Positions 52,902 to 62,492 of a stretch of 64,000 nucleotides of DNA are shown here, in pieces (position 1 is the first letter of the stretch; each line of letters starts with the position of its first letter). Made by a program: the position numbers and the translations under genes. The stretch is from Poseidonocella sp. HB161398 (GTDB lineage Bacteria > Pseudomonadota > Alphaproteobacteria > Rhodobacterales > Rhodobacteraceae): contig NZ_VATA01000009.1 in the NCBI RefSeq assembly GCF_005870025.1, forward strand, positions 62,001-126,000, given 5' to 3'. The notes below the pieces were generated by a model that ran no database searches, was not told the origin of the DNA, and worked only from the letters and a program-made list of their open reading frames with translations.

Positions 52902-54575
52902 ATGGACATCCGCACCATCACGCCGGACTTCTCGGCGTCGCCGCAGATCCAGCCCTCCGATCTGGAGGAGATCGCGCGGCTGGGCTTCCGCTCTGTCATC
53001 TGCAACCGCCCCGACGGCGAAAGCGCCGATGCCCCGGCCTTCGCCGAGATCGCCGCCGCCGCCGAGGCGGCCGGGCTGGAGATCGTCCACCAGCCGGTGG
53101 TCTCCGGCAAGGTGGAGGATGCCGACGCCGCCGAATTCGGCCGCGTCCTGTCGCGGCTGCCGAAGCCCGCGCTCGGCTATTGCCGCACCGGCACGCGCAG
53201 CACGATCCTGTGGTCGCTGAGCCAGGCCGGCAGCAGGCCCCTGCCCGAGATCCTCGAGCGCACCAAGGCGGCAGGCTACGACATGGCGGGGGTCGTGCGG
53301 CGCATCGCCAATGGCGGCCGGACGCCGACCGACACGGGCGACGCCTCCTACGAGGTGGTGATTGTCGGCGCGGGGGCTGCGGGCATCTCGGTCGCCGCCT
53401 CGCTGAAATCGCGGATGCCCGGGCTGCAGATCGCGATCATCGACCCGGCGGATATCCACTACTACCAGCCCGGCTGGACCCTGGTCGGCGGCGGCGTCTT
53501 CGAGCCGGCGGACACGGCGCGCACCATGGGCAGCCTGATCCCCAAGGGCGTCACCTGGATCAAGTCCTTCGTCGCCGCCTTCGAACCGGACGACAATGCC
53601 GTGATCCTCGATGGCTGCCGGGTGGTGAAGTACAAGCGGCTGATCGTCTGCCCGGGGCTGAAGCTCGACTGGCAGAAGGTCGAGGGCCTGGTCGAGACGC
53701 TGGGCAAGAACGGCGTCACCTCGAACTACCGCTACGACCTGGCGCCCTATACCTGGGAGCTGGTGCAGGGGCTCAAGTCGGGCCGCGCGCTCTTCACCCA
53801 GCCGCCGATGCCGATCAAATGCGCCGGCGCGCCGCAGAAGGCGATGTACCTCTCCGCCGATCACTGGTTCCGCACGGGCGTGCTGAAGGATATCGACGTC
53901 CAGTTCATGAATGCCGGCGGCGTGCTCTTCGGCGTGAAGGACTATGTCCCCGCGCTGATGGACTACGTGGAGAAATACGGCGCCACGCTGAACTTCTTCC
54001 ACACGCTGATCCGCGTCGACGGACCGGGCAGGACCGCGACCTTCAAGGTGGCGAAGCCCGACACCGCGCCGGCCGAGGTGACGGTGGCGTTCGACATGAT
54101 GCATGTCTGCCCGCCGCAATCGGCGCCGGATTTCATCAAGGTCTCGCCCCTGGCGGACGCCGCGGGCTGGGTCGATGTCGACCAGATCACGCTGCGCCAC
54201 AGGACCTATGACAATGTCTGGTCGCTGGGCGACGTGATGAACGCGCCCAATGCCAAGACCGCCGCGGCCGCGCGCAAGCAGGCGCCGGTGGTGGCGGCGA
54301 ATGTCGTCGCCGATATCCGCGGCGGCGCGCCGACCGGCGGCTATGACGGCTACGGCTCCTGCCCGCTGACGGTGGAGCGCGGCAAGATCGTGCTGGCCGA
54401 ATTCGGCTATGGCGGGACGCTGAAGCCCAGCTTTCCGAAATGGCTGGTCGACGGCACCAGGCCCACCCGCGCCGCCTGGTGGCTGAAGGAACGCGCGCTG
54501 CCGCCGATCTACTGGAAGGCGATGCTGCGCGGCAAGGAATGGATGGCGAAGCCGGAACCGGTCAGCGCCGAATGA
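52902..54575 (+). CDS. DUF442 (phosphatase-like) - sulfide:quinone oxidoreductase fusion
   Basis: A 557-residue two-domain protein. Residues about 1-110 are a DUF442/TIGR01244 domain with the active-site loop YCRTGTRS (Cys94, Arg99), resembling a Cys phosphatase or sulfurtransferase. From about 148, EVVIVGAGAAGISVAASLKS begins a two-dinucleotide-binding flavoprotein. The segments IVCPGLKLDWQKVEGL and PIKCAGAPQKAMYLSADHW carry the cysteine positions of mitochondrial-type SQR, which oxidises sulfide to persulfide and reduces quinone. The C-terminus has an amphipathic, basic segment (WWLKERALPPIYWKAMLRGK) suited to membrane association. Neighbours support sulfide detoxification. Confidence 0.87.
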   Translation: MDIRTITPDFSASPQIQPSDLEEIARLGFRSVICNRPDGESADAPAFAEIAAAAEAAGLEIVHQPVVSGKVEDADAAEFGRVLSRLPKPALGYCRTGTRSTILWSLSQAGSRPLPEILERTKAAGYDMAGVVRRIANGGRTPTDTGDASYEVVIVGAGAAGISVAASLKSRMPGLQIAIIDPADIHYYQPGWTLVGGGVFEPADTARTMGSLIPKGVTWIKSFVAAFEPDDNAVILDGCRVVKYKRLIVCPGLKLDWQKVEGLVETLGKNGVTSNYRYDLAPYTWELVQGLKSGRALFTQPPMPIKCAGAPQKAMYLSADHWFRTGVLKDIDVQFMNAGGVLFGVKDYVPALMDYVEKYGATLNFFHTLIRVDGPGRTATFKVAKPDTAPAEVTVAFDMMHVCPPQSAPDFIKVSPLADAAGWVDVDQITLRHRTYDNVWSLGDVMNAPNAKTAAAARKQAPVVAANVVADIRGGAPTGGYDGYGSCPLTVERGKIVLAEFGYGGTLKPSFPKWLVDGTRPTRAAWWLKERALPPIYWKAMLRGKEWMAKPEPVSAE

Positions 54576-54672
54576 CAGACATGCGGAAGGCGGCGCCCGC
54601 CTTCCGTCCGATCCCGCGCCGCCCCGGGCCCGACCCGGGGCCTCCGCGTTCTCCGATGAAGGACACCGACCC

Positions 54673-56412
54673 GTGCGCCCCGATCTCAAACGCTTCTTCC
54701 CGATCCTCGACTGGGGCCGCCGCTATACGGGCGAGACCCTGACCAACGACCTCGTCGCCGCGGTGATCGTCACGATCATGCTGATCCCGCAATCGCTGGC
54801 CTATTCGCTGCTCGCCGGCCTGCCGCCCGAGATCGGCCTCTATGCCTCGGTGGCGCCCCTGGTCCTCTATGCCGTCTTCGGTACCTCGCGCGCGCTGGCC
54901 GTCGGACCGGTCGCCGTGGTCTCGCTGATGACCGGCGCCGCGATCGGCCGGCTCGGCATCACCGAACCGGCGGCGATGATCGGCGCGGCGGTCACCATGG
55001 CCTTCCTCTCCGGCGCGATCCTGCTGGCGCTCGGCGTCTTCCGGCTGGGCTTCCTGGCGAATTTCCTCAGCCATCCGGTGATCGCGGGCTTCATCACCGC
55101 CAGCGGCATCCTGATCGCCGTCAGCCAGTTGAAGCACATCCTGGGCGTCAGCGCCGGCGGCGACACGCTGCCCGATCAGCTCGAGGCGCTGTGGCACGCG
55201 CTGCCCCAGACCAATCTCTGGACGCTTGCCATCGGGCTCCTGGCGCTCGGCTTCCTCTTCTGGGGCCGCACGGGGCTGAAGCCGCTGCTGCAGAAGGCCG
55301 GGCTGCGTCCCAAGATGGCCGGGATCGCCGCCAAGGCCGGCCCGGTCGCCGCGGTGATCGCCACCACGGCGGCGGTCGCGGCGCTCAGGCTCGACGAGGC
55401 GGGCGTGCCGATCGTCGGCGACATCCCCCGCGGCTTCCCCGGCCTGGCGCTGCCGGGCTTCGATCTCGGCCAATGGGCGCAGATGGCGGTGCCGGCGCTG
55501 ATGCTCTCGATCATCGGCTTCGTCGAATCCGTCTCGGTGGCGCAGACCTTCGCCGCCCGTCGCCGCCAGCGGATCGACCCGGACCAGGAGCTGGTCGCGC
55601 TCGGCATGTCGAATTTCGGCTCCTCGCTCTCGGGCGGTCTGCCGGTGACCGGGGGCTTCTCGCGCTCGGTGGTGAATTTCGACGCCGGCGCCGAGACGCC
55701 CGCGGCCGGGGCCTTCACCGCGGTCGGCATCGGCCTGGCCGTGATGTTCCTGACGCCGCTGCTCTATTTCCTGCCCAAGGCGACGCTGGCGGCGACGATC
55801 ATCGTCGCGGTGCTGAGCCTGGTGGATTTCTCCATCCTGAAGAAGACCTGGTCCTACAGCCGCGCCGATTTCGCCTCGGTGCTGGCGACGATCCTGGTGA
55901 CGCTGGGCCTCGGGGTCGAGGCCGGGGTCTCCGCCGGGGTGGGGCTGTCGATCGCGCTGCATCTCTTCAAGACCGCGCGGCCGCATGTGGCCGAGGTCGG
56001 ATGCGTGCCGGGGACCGAGCATTTCCGCAACATCCGCCGCCACGAAGTGGCGACCGAGCCGTCCATCGTGACGATCCGCGTCGACGAGAGCCTCTACTTC
56101 GCCAATGCGCGCTTCCTCGAGGACTATGTCTACGACCGCGTGGTGAAGGACAAGGCGATCCGCCATGTCGTGCTGATGTGCCCGGCGGTGAACGACATCG
56201 ACATGTCGGCGCTGGAAAGCCTGGAGGCGATCAATCACCGCCTCCACGAGATGGGCATCACGCTCCACATGAGCGAGGTGAAGGGCCCGGTGATGGACCG
56301 GCTGCAGAAGAGCCACTTCCTCGAAGAGCTCACTGGCAAGGTCTACCTGTCGCAATTCGCGGCGATGCGGGACCTTCTGCCGAAGCCTGATCGCGCTGCC
56401 GCGGCGGAATAG
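54673..56412 (+). CDS. SulP-family anion transporter with STAS domain
   Basis: A 579-residue protein: a membrane domain of about 10-14 helices (residues about 25-430) with the SulP signature VTIMLIPQSLAYSLLAGLPP, followed by a C-terminal STAS domain (about 455-570; HVVLMCPAVNDIDMSALESL). It starts at GTG 54673. Such transporters move sulfate, bicarbonate or similar anions. Placement after the sulfide-oxidising genes suggests handling of sulfate or sulfite, but bicarbonate cannot be excluded. It is the last gene of the cluster. Confidence 0.9.
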   Translation: MRPDLKRFFPILDWGRRYTGETLTNDLVAAVIVTIMLIPQSLAYSLLAGLPPEIGLYASVAPLVLYAVFGTSRALAVGPVAVVSLMTGAAIGRLGITEPAAMIGAAVTMAFLSGAILLALGVFRLGFLANFLSHPVIAGFITASGILIAVSQLKHILGVSAGGDTLPDQLEALWHALPQTNLWTLAIGLLALGFLFWGRTGLKPLLQKAGLRPKMAGIAAKAGPVAAVIATTAAVAALRLDEAGVPIVGDIPRGFPGLALPGFDLGQWAQMAVPALMLSIIGFVESVSVAQTFAARRRQRIDPDQELVALGMSNFGSSLSGGLPVTGGFSRSVVNFDAGAETPAAGAFTAVGIGLAVMFLTPLLYFLPKATLAATIIVAVLSLVDFSILKKTWSYSRADFASVLATILVTLGLGVEAGVSAGVGLSIALHLFKTARPHVAEVGCVPGTEHFRNIRRHEVATEPSIVTIRVDESLYFANARFLEDYVYDRVVKDKAIRHVVLMCPAVNDIDMSALESLEAINHRLHEMGITLHMSEVKGPVMDRLQKSHFLEELTGKVYLSQFAAMRDLLPKPDRAAAAE

Positions 56413-56413
56413 A

Positions 56414-56806
56414 TCAGGGAATGACGTTCCCGATCCAGTTGCCATGCGCCCAGCCGAGCCCCCGTCCGGTAATCTGCCGGCGGGGGCCGACCCGATCGCA
56501 GGCATCGGCCTGGTCCAACTGTCCGTCGGGCACGAGGATCGCGTACCAGCCGTCCTCGCGGCCGAAGATCGTCACCTGGTCGCCGTTATGCAGCTCGCCG
56601 ATCTTGGCATAGCCCGAGCCGGGACCGCTGCGCACGGCGAGGAAGCCGTCGCCTCCGGCTTTCAGCCCCATCACCGTGCCGACGCTGCAATTGGCGGCCT
56701 CGCCATCGCTTTGATATTCGTAGATCGGCACGTCTAGCGCCGCGGCGGGGAGGGGCAGGAGGAGCGCGCAGAACAGCGCTGCGCCGGGGCGGAATGTGCG
56801 GGTCAT
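56414..56806 (-). CDS. SH3-like domain periplasmic protein
   Basis: A 130-residue secreted protein with a signal peptide (about 1-24, FRPGAALFCALLLPLPAAA before LDVPIYE). The central part FLAVRSGPGSGYAKIGELHN, then GDQVTIFGREDGWYAIL is a bacterial SH3 domain of the type found in peptidoglycan- or envelope-associated proteins. It has two cysteines (ANCSVG and ADACDRVG). The start is at MTRTFRPG; the longer frame adds a run without signal character. It is convergent with the SulP gene. Confidence 0.82.
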   Translation of the reverse strand: MTRTFRPGAALFCALLLPLPAAALDVPIYEYQSDGEAANCSVGTVMGLKAGGDGFLAVRSGPGSGYAKIGELHNGDQVTIFGREDGWYAILVPDGQLDQADACDRVGPRRQITGRGLGWAHGNWIGNVIP

Positions 56807-56876
56807 GGCAAATGGCTTTCCTGAAAGTTGCCGGGAAAGCCTGCCATGGCGCCGGGATTCGGGCAATGACGCGGGG

Positions 56877-57470
56877 TCAGGTGCGCGGGGTACGGGCCGC
56901 CTGGTAGGCCGGGCGCGCGGCCATCCGCTCCAGATAGGCGTCGAAGACCGGGATGCGCGGCATGATCTTCGAGGCCTTCGCCCATTCGGCGCAATGGGTG
57001 GCGAGGATGTCGGGCAGGCTCAGGTCGTCGCCGCAGAGGAAGGGCGACTTCTCCAGCCGGCGGCAGAGATGGCGGGCGGCGCGCTCGTATTCCCAGCCGA
57101 GCGTCGGCTTGAGATTGGCGACGCGCTTCTCCTCGGGCAGCACGAAGCTGTGCTTGGCCGAGGACCACAGCACGGCGTCCATCTCGTCGATGATGTAGAA
57201 GGTCAGCGCGTCCTGCCGGGCCCGCGCGATCGAGCCGGCCGGCGCGGTGAAGGCGTTGTGCCGGTCCGCGAGGAAAGTCATGATCGCCACGGAATCGGTG
57301 AGGATATCGCCGTCGACCCGCAGCGCCGGGACCTTGCCCAGCGGGTTGAGCGCGATGATCCCCTCGCTGCGCGGCGTCTCCTCGATGAAGCGGTAGGGCG
57401 CGCCCAGTTCCTCGAGCAGCCACAGAACCCGGAAGGTCCGGGTCTTGGGCGAACCGATCACCTCGTACAT
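56877..57470 (-). CDS. Glutathione S-transferase family protein
   Basis: A 197-residue GST with the thioredoxin-like N-terminus SPKTRTFRVLWLLEELGAPY, NPLGKVPALRVDG and the glutathione-site DSVAIMTFLADR, and a helical C-terminal half ending in AWLE-like helices (AYLERMAARPAYQAAR). The substrate is unknown. It is translationally coupled to holA by a one-base TGATG overlap and is the last gene of the leuS-lptE-holA-gst unit. Confidence 0.9.
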   Translation of the reverse strand: MYEVIGSPKTRTFRVLWLLEELGAPYRFIEETPRSEGIIALNPLGKVPALRVDGDILTDSVAIMTFLADRHNAFTAPAGSIARARQDALTFYIIDEMDAVLWSSAKHSFVLPEEKRVANLKPTLGWEYERAARHLCRRLEKSPFLCGDDLSLPDILATHCAEWAKASKIMPRIPVFDAYLERMAARPAYQAARTPRT

Positions 57471-58489
57471 CAGCGCCTCCCCATCATCGCGAGTCGGATC
57501 AGTGCCCGCTCCATCACCGCCATTGGGGGGGCGGTGGCGGCGGAACGCAAGGACAGATCGGTATCAATCAGAACGGTCAGCGCCTGCTCCAGCCGCCGCA
57601 GGCCCCAGCCCTGGGCCTGGCGGGCCATGCGGTCGCGGCGCGGGCCGAAGACCGGCGGCTTGACCCGCGACAGGCCGGACTGGACGCCGCCGGGATCGGC
57701 GGCCGCGGCATGCAGCGTGCGGAAATGGCGGGTGGCGCCGATGGCGATGGCGACGGGCTGGATGCCCTGGGTCTCCAGCCGCCGCAGGAGCGGGCCGATG
57801 TCCTGGACGCGGGCCTCGGCGACGACATGCAGCAGGTCGTCGAGATCGGCCTCCTGGGTCAGCGGCGCCATGTCGGCGATTTCCTGCGGCGTGACCGGCG
57901 TCGCGTCGCCCTGCTTGTAGAGGCCGAGCTTGGCGATGACCTGGCCGAAATCTCCGGGATCGAGTGCGCGGGACAGGCCGGAGAGCGCCTCCATCGCCTC
58001 GCGGGAGAGGTCGCGCAGACCTTCGCGGGCAAGCTGTGCCTCGATCTCGGCGCGGGACGGCGGATCGTCGTAGACGCCAAGCGCCAGGGCGTTGGGATGC
58101 GATTCGAAGGCCTTGCGCAGCTTCGAGCGGGCATTCAGCGCGCCGGCGATGACGACCAGATAGGCGTCGCCCTGCGCATGATCGGCCAGCGCGGCGGCGA
58201 TCGGCGCCTGCAGCCCGTCGGTCGCGTCCTCGACCAGGACGACGCGCTGGCCCGAGGCGAACATCGAGCGTTCCTTCAGCGCGTCATTGGCCAGGGACGG
58301 CTCGCGCCGGAGATCGCCTGCGGCGATCCGGGTCAGGCCCAGGTCGTTTTCCTTGCCGAGCAGCGCGGCGACGATCTCGCGCCGCTTCAGCGAGACCCGC
58401 ATCGGATCGGCGCCGTAGATCAGGATGCCGGCATGGGACGGGTCGGGCCGCGCGAGATAGCCCGCGGCCTCGCGCGTGGAGAGCTTCAC
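57470..58489 (-). CDS. holA: DNA polymerase III delta subunit
   Basis: A 339-residue clamp-loader subunit. The N-terminal part ILIYGADPMRVSLKRREIVA matches the nucleotide-fold region of HolA, and the central AALADHAQGDAYLVVIAGAL and C-terminal helical domain (LGLYKQGDATPVTPQEIADM) follow in family order. The subunit opens the beta clamp during replication. It overlaps lptE by 4 bases. The position downstream of leuS and lptE is a common proteobacterial arrangement. Confidence 0.92.
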   Translation of the reverse strand: MKLSTREAAGYLARPDPSHAGILIYGADPMRVSLKRREIVAALLGKENDLGLTRIAAGDLRREPSLANDALKERSMFASGQRVVLVEDATDGLQAPIAAALADHAQGDAYLVVIAGALNARSKLRKAFESHPNALALGVYDDPPSRAEIEAQLAREGLRDLSREAMEALSGLSRALDPGDFGQVIAKLGLYKQGDATPVTPQEIADMAPLTQEADLDDLLHVVAEARVQDIGPLLRRLETQGIQPVAIAIGATRHFRTLHAAAADPGGVQSGLSRVKPPVFGPRRDRMARQAQGWGLRRLEQALTVLIDTDLSLRSAATAPPMAVMERALIRLAMMGRR

Positions 58490-59013
58490 GCCCGATCTCC
58501 GCCGGTGTCTCCGGCCGGGACGGTAAGGAACAGCCGGTCGAGGATGCCGTCGGCGAGGATCACCATCAGCCGGCGGTAGGCGTCGCGCTCGGCGGCGAGC
58601 GTGGCGACGGTGGTGCCGGTGGCCGAATAGCTGTTGAAGCTGTCATAGCTGCCGCTGGCCACGACATCGCCGTCGAGCGTCTTCAGCACGAATTGCGCCT
58701 TGCCGACGATGTTGTAGCGCCGCGTGTCCTGGTTGCGGGTGACGGCGACGCGCTCGGTCGAGGTCTCGAGCGTCACGCTGAGCTGGTAGCGCGGCCGCTC
58801 GGCCGGGCCCAGCCGGTCCTGCAGCCGCTGGCGCAGGACGAAGCCGTTCGAGGTGTCGGGCGTGTCGAAGATCACCGCGCGGTCGAGCGCCGCGCCCGAG
58901 CCGCCGGGCGCATAGACCGGGGTGAAGCCGCAGCCGGCCGCCAGGGCGGCCAGCCCGCCGAGCAGCGCGCGGCGGGTCAGGCGAAGGGCCGGGGATGCGG
59001 GGGACCGCGCCAT
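58486..59013 (-). CDS. lptE: LPS-assembly lipoprotein LptE
   Basis: A 175-residue outer-membrane lipoprotein. The signal ends with a lipobox LAAGC before GFTPVYAPGGSGA, the characteristic GFxPxY start of LptE. The body has alternating beta strands, such as YQLSVTLETSTERVAVTRNQ and YNIVGKAQFVLKTLDGDVVA. LptE plugs the LptD barrel and helps place lipopolysaccharide in the outer membrane. It sits 3 bases after leuS and is coupled to holA. Confidence 0.9.
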   Translation of the reverse strand: MARSPASPALRLTRRALLGGLAALAAGCGFTPVYAPGGSGAALDRAVIFDTPDTSNGFVLRQRLQDRLGPAERPRYQLSVTLETSTERVAVTRNQDTRRYNIVGKAQFVLKTLDGDVVASGSYDSFNSYSATGTTVATLAAERDAYRRLMVILADGILDRLFLTVPAGDTGGDRA

Positions 59014-59016
59014 GCC

Positions 59017-61605
59017 TCAGACCACGACGTTGACGATCCGGCCCGGCACGACGATCAGCTTCTTCGGGCTGCCGCCGCCGAGCGCCTTCTGCACGGCGGC
59101 ATCGGCCAGGGCGAGGGATTCGATCCCGGCCTTGTCCATGTCCGCGGGCACCTGCAGCTCGGAGCGCTTCTTGCCGTTGATCTGGATCGGCAGGGTCACG
59201 GTATCCTCGACCAGCATCGCCGGATCTGCCCGGGGCCAGTCGGCGGTGGCGGCGAGGCCCTGGCCGCCGAGCATCGACCAGACCTCTTCGGCCAGGTGCG
59301 GCGTCATCGGCGACATCAGCTGTGCCATGGCACGCATCGCGAAGCCCTTGGCCGCGGCGGAGGCCTTCGATTTCGCCACCGTGTTGGTGAAGGCGTAGAG
59401 CTTGGCCACCGAGGTGTTGAAGGCGAAGCCCTCGATCCCCGCGGTCACGTCGGCGATGGCGCGGTGGGTGGCTTTCTCCAGCGCCTTGTCCTCCTCGGGG
59501 CGGGCCTCGTCGGAGGGGCCTGCGGCCCCCGCCTCCTCGGCCCGCTGGCGGACGTCGTCCGCCAGGCGCCAGACCCGCTGCAGGTGCTTGAAGGCGGCCT
59601 CGGCGCCGGAGGCGGTCCATTCGACATCGCGTTCGGGAGGCGAGTCGGAGAGGATGAACCAGCGCGCGGTATCGGCGCCGAAATCGCGGATGATGTTCAG
59701 CGGGTCGACGACGTTGTTCTTGGACTTCGACATCTTGGCGGAGGGGATGACCTCCACCTCGGCGCCGGTCTCCTTCACGACGGTGCGGCCGTCCTTCTGC
59801 TCGACGTCTTCCGGGTAGTGGTAGACGGGCCGGCCCTCGGCGTTGCGCGTCAGGTAGATCGCATGGGTGACCATGCCCTGGGTGAAGAGCGCGTCGAAGG
59901 GCTCGCGCGCGCTATCGGGCAGGTGGCCGCAGATGTTCATCGCCCGGGCGAAGAACCGCGAATAGAGCAGGTGCAGGATCGCGTGCTCGATGCCGCCGAT
60001 ATACTGGTCGACATTCATCCAGTAGGCGGCCTCGGCCGGATCGGTCGGGGTGGTGGCGCGCGGCGCGGTGAAGCGGGCGTAGTACCAGGACGAGTCGACG
60101 AACGTGTCCATCGTGTCGGTCTCGCGCCGGGCCGGCTTGCCGCAGGACGGGCAGGCGCAGTCGCGCCAGGTCGGGTGGCGGTCGAGCGGGTTGCCGGGCA
60201 CGTCGAAGGACACGTCGTCGGGCAGCAGGACCGGCAGGTTCGCCTTCTTCTCCGGCACCACGCCGCAGCTGTCGCAATGGACGACCGGGATCGGGCAGCC
60301 CCAGTAGCGCTGCCGCGACAGGCCCCAGTCGCGCAGGCGGTAGTTCTCGACGCCCTTGCCCCAGCCCTGCGACTCGGCGAAGCGAATCGTCGCCTCGACC
60401 GCCTCTTCGCCGGTGGCCTCGCCGATGCCGGCGAAATGGCCGGTGAAGCGGACCTTCTCGGATTTCATCGGCACCAGCGCCTCGTTGCCGACCGGCGTTT
60501 CGTCGCCGAGGGCGAAGAAGGCGTTCTTCACCGGCAGGTCGTATTTCCGGGCGAAATCGAGGTCGCGCTGGTCATGCGCCGGGCAGGCGAAGACCGCGCC
60601 GGTGCCGTAGTCCATCAGGATGAAATTGGCGATCCAGACCGGCAGTTCCCAGCTGTCGTCCAGTGGGTGGCGGACGGTCAGCCCGGTGTCGAAGCCGCGT
60701 TTCTCGGCCTTTTCCAGATCCGCCTCGGACGTGCCCATCTGTCTGCATTCATTGCAGAAATCGGCGATATCCTCGCGCTCGGTCTCGAGCTGGCGCGCCA
60801 GCGGGTGGTCGGGCGAGATGCCGACGAAGCTGGCGCCCAGAAGCGTGTCGGGACGGGTCGTGTAGACCTCGATCCCGGTGAAGTCCGCCACCGGCGCGGT
60901 CAGGGTGAAGGCGAATTGCAGGCCGCGGCTCTTGCCGATCCAGTTGGCCTGCATGGTGCGGACCTTCTCCGGCCATTTCTCCAGCCCGTCGAGCGCGGAG
61001 AGCAGCTCGTCGGAATAGTCGGAGATGCGGAAGAACCACTGGGTCAGCTCGCGGCGCTCGACCGGGGCGCCCGAGCGCCAGCCGCAGCCGTCGATCACCT
61101 GCTCGTTGGCGAGCACGGTCATGTCGACCGGGTCCCAGTTCACCACCGCGTTCTTGCGGTAGACCAGGCCCTTTTCCAGGAAGTCGAGGAACATCGCCTG
61201 CTGCTGGCCGTAGTATTCCGGGTCGCAGGTGGCGAATTCGCGGGACCAGTCGATCGACAGGCCGAGCGGCTTCATCTGGTCGCGCATCACCGCGATGTTG
61301 TTGTAGGTCCAGGTCTTCGGGTGGCCGCCGGTCGCCATGGCGGCGTTTTCGGCGGGCATGCCGAAGGCGTCCCAGCCCATCGGGTGCAGCACCGAGAAGC
61401 CCGCCGACGACTTGTAGCGCGCGATCACGTCGCCCATCGTGTAGTTGCGGACATGGCCCATGTGGATGCGCCCCGAAGGATAGGGGAACATCTCGAGCAC
61501 GTAGTATTTCTGGCGCTCCGGGTCGTGGCGGGCGGTGAACACCCCTGCCTCGGCCCAGGCGGCCTGCCATCTAGGTTCGACCTCGGTGTGATCGTAGCGG
61601 GACAT
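59017..61605 (-). CDS. leuS: Leucyl-tRNA synthetase
   Basis: An 862-residue class I synthetase that charges tRNA-Leu. HIGH motif is present as [19 protein letters not shown] and the KMSKS motif as [14 protein letters not shown]. The CP1 editing domain follows with [20 protein letters not shown], and the zinc-like [20 protein letters not shown] segment lies before the catalytic closure. Length matches the bacterial enzyme. It is the second gene after the DUF3576 gene (117-base gap) and is followed by lptE. Confidence 0.97.
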   Translation of the reverse strand: MSRYDHTEVEPRWQAAWAEAGVFTARHDPERQKYYVLEMFPYPSGRIHMGHVRNYTMGDVIARYKSSAGFSVLHPMGWDAFGMPAENAAMATGGHPKTWTYNNIAVMRDQMKPLGLSIDWSREFATCDPEYYGQQQAMFLDFLEKGLVYRKNAVVNWDPVDMTVLANEQVIDGCGWRSGAPVERRELTQWFFRISDYSDELLSALDGLEKWPEKVRTMQANWIGKSRGLQFAFTLTAPVADFTGIEVYTTRPDTLLGASFVGISPDHPLARQLETEREDIADFCNECRQMGTSEADLEKAEKRGFDTGLTVRHPLDDSWELPVWIANFILMDYGTGAVFACPAHDQRDLDFARKYDLPVKNAFFALGDETPVGNEALVPMKSEKVRFTGHFAGIGEATGEEAVEATIRFAESQGWGKGVENYRLRDWGLSRQRYWGCPIPVVHCDSCGVVPEKKANLPVLLPDDVSFDVPGNPLDRHPTWRDCACPSCGKPARRETDTMDTFVDSSWYYARFTAPRATTPTDPAEAAYWMNVDQYIGGIEHAILHLLYSRFFARAMNICGHLPDSAREPFDALFTQGMVTHAIYLTRNAEGRPVYHYPEDVEQKDGRTVVKETGAEVEVIPSAKMSKSKNNVVDPLNIIRDFGADTARWFILSDSPPERDVEWTASGAEAAFKHLQRVWRLADDVRQRAEEAGAAGPSDEARPEEDKALEKATHRAIADVTAGIEGFAFNTSVAKLYAFTNTVAKSKASAAAKGFAMRAMAQLMSPMTPHLAEEVWSMLGGQGLAATADWPRADPAMLVEDTVTLPIQINGKKRSELQVPADMDKAGIESLALADAAVQKALGGGSPKKLIVVPGRIVNVVV

Positions 61606-61722
61606 GGGCGACCTCTGGCTGGATGTCTGTCTCTGAACTTGGCGCGCGTGATAGAGCGGGACGGCGGCGCGGTCCAGACCCTGCCGGCCCCGCCTGCCGG
61701 CGGGGCGCCGAGCGCCCGGGGA

Positions 61723-62187
61723 TCAGAACTTTTTGTCTTCGATCCGCATCTGCCGCGCGCGGGTGAGGATCGCGTCCTCGATCGAGCGGACGGTGTCCGG
61801 CGCCGCGGGGCCGGCGCTGGTGGCCAGCGCGAGGTTCAGCGACCGCGCGTCGAGCGCGGGGTCCTTCACGTGCACGGTCGCGCGGTAGGCGGTGCTGCCG
61901 CCCGGGGGACGGCCGTAGTCGAAGACGATCAGGCCCGAGAACGGATCCGCGGCCTTCACCGGCATGAAGGAGAGCACTTCCAGCGAGGCGTCCCAGATAT
62001 AGCGGTTCACCTCCAGCGTGACGTTGGGATCGTCGTAGTTGCTGAAGAGGCCGAAGAGGTTCTGCTTGTCGGTAAGCGGTTCGCCCGTGCGGACATCTGT
62101 ATTGTGCGGCCCGGTTTGGTTGCCGGAGCACCCTGCCAGTACGATCGCGCTAAGCGCGGCGGCGAAACTCTTTGCTGCCCAGCTCAT
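61723..62187 (-). CDS. DUF3576 family lipoprotein
   Basis: A 154-residue lipoprotein with a lipobox LAGC before SGNQTG. The mature domain contains LFGLFSNYDDPNVTLEVNRY, IWDASLEVLSFMPVKAADPF and the C-terminal IEDAILTRARQMRIEDKKF, as in DUF3576 proteins found upstream of leuS in alphaproteobacteria. Function is unknown, although a role in envelope maintenance is often assumed. The start is the ATG at 62187; the longer frame to 62388 lies in the promoter region of the porin. Confidence 0.88.
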   Translation of the reverse strand: MSWAAKSFAAALSAIVLAGCSGNQTGPHNTDVRTGEPLTDKQNLFGLFSNYDDPNVTLEVNRYIWDASLEVLSFMPVKAADPFSGLIVFDYGRPPGGSTAYRATVHVKDPALDARSLNLALATSAGPAAPDTVRSIEDAILTRARQMRIEDKKF

Positions 62188-62492
62188 GGGACCTCCACAA
62201 TAGGAAGGGGGACCCGTGTCCCCGCCCGTCGCGCCGTGTCTACCGGATGACGCGCCGGCCGACAAGCTTGCTGTCCCGGCGCGGGCGGAAGCTGTCCCAA
62301 GGGCATGCAATGCGCGCCGCGGACGGGCGGACGGGACCATGTGAACGAACTGTGGCATCGGTGCACCAATCCTTGTCCGAGTTTTCAACCGCCGCTCAGC
62401 GATTGTTGTAATCAGCCCTCTTCGGCGTGAGATAGGGGCAACTCAATCGGGTCCTCCCGCTTGAGGACCACCTGTAACCTACGAGGGATGAC
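62188..62492. other. Divergent upstream region of the porin gene
   Basis: No gene is supported here. A 7-base-arm hairpin (GGTCCTC-CCGCTT-GAGGACC) lies at 62450-62469, within 25 bases of the porin ATG and just before its CGAGGGAT ribosome binding region; it may fold in the mRNA leader. AT-richer sequence at 62370-62415 could contain the promoter. I see no clear -35/-10 pair. Confidence 0.45.

Noticed and set aside
58693..62250. An 1185-residue plus-strand frame opposite leuS
   Set aside because: leuS is unmistakable on the minus strand. The plus-strand frame is a GC-rich mirror with no recognisable fold and extends past several gene boundaries.
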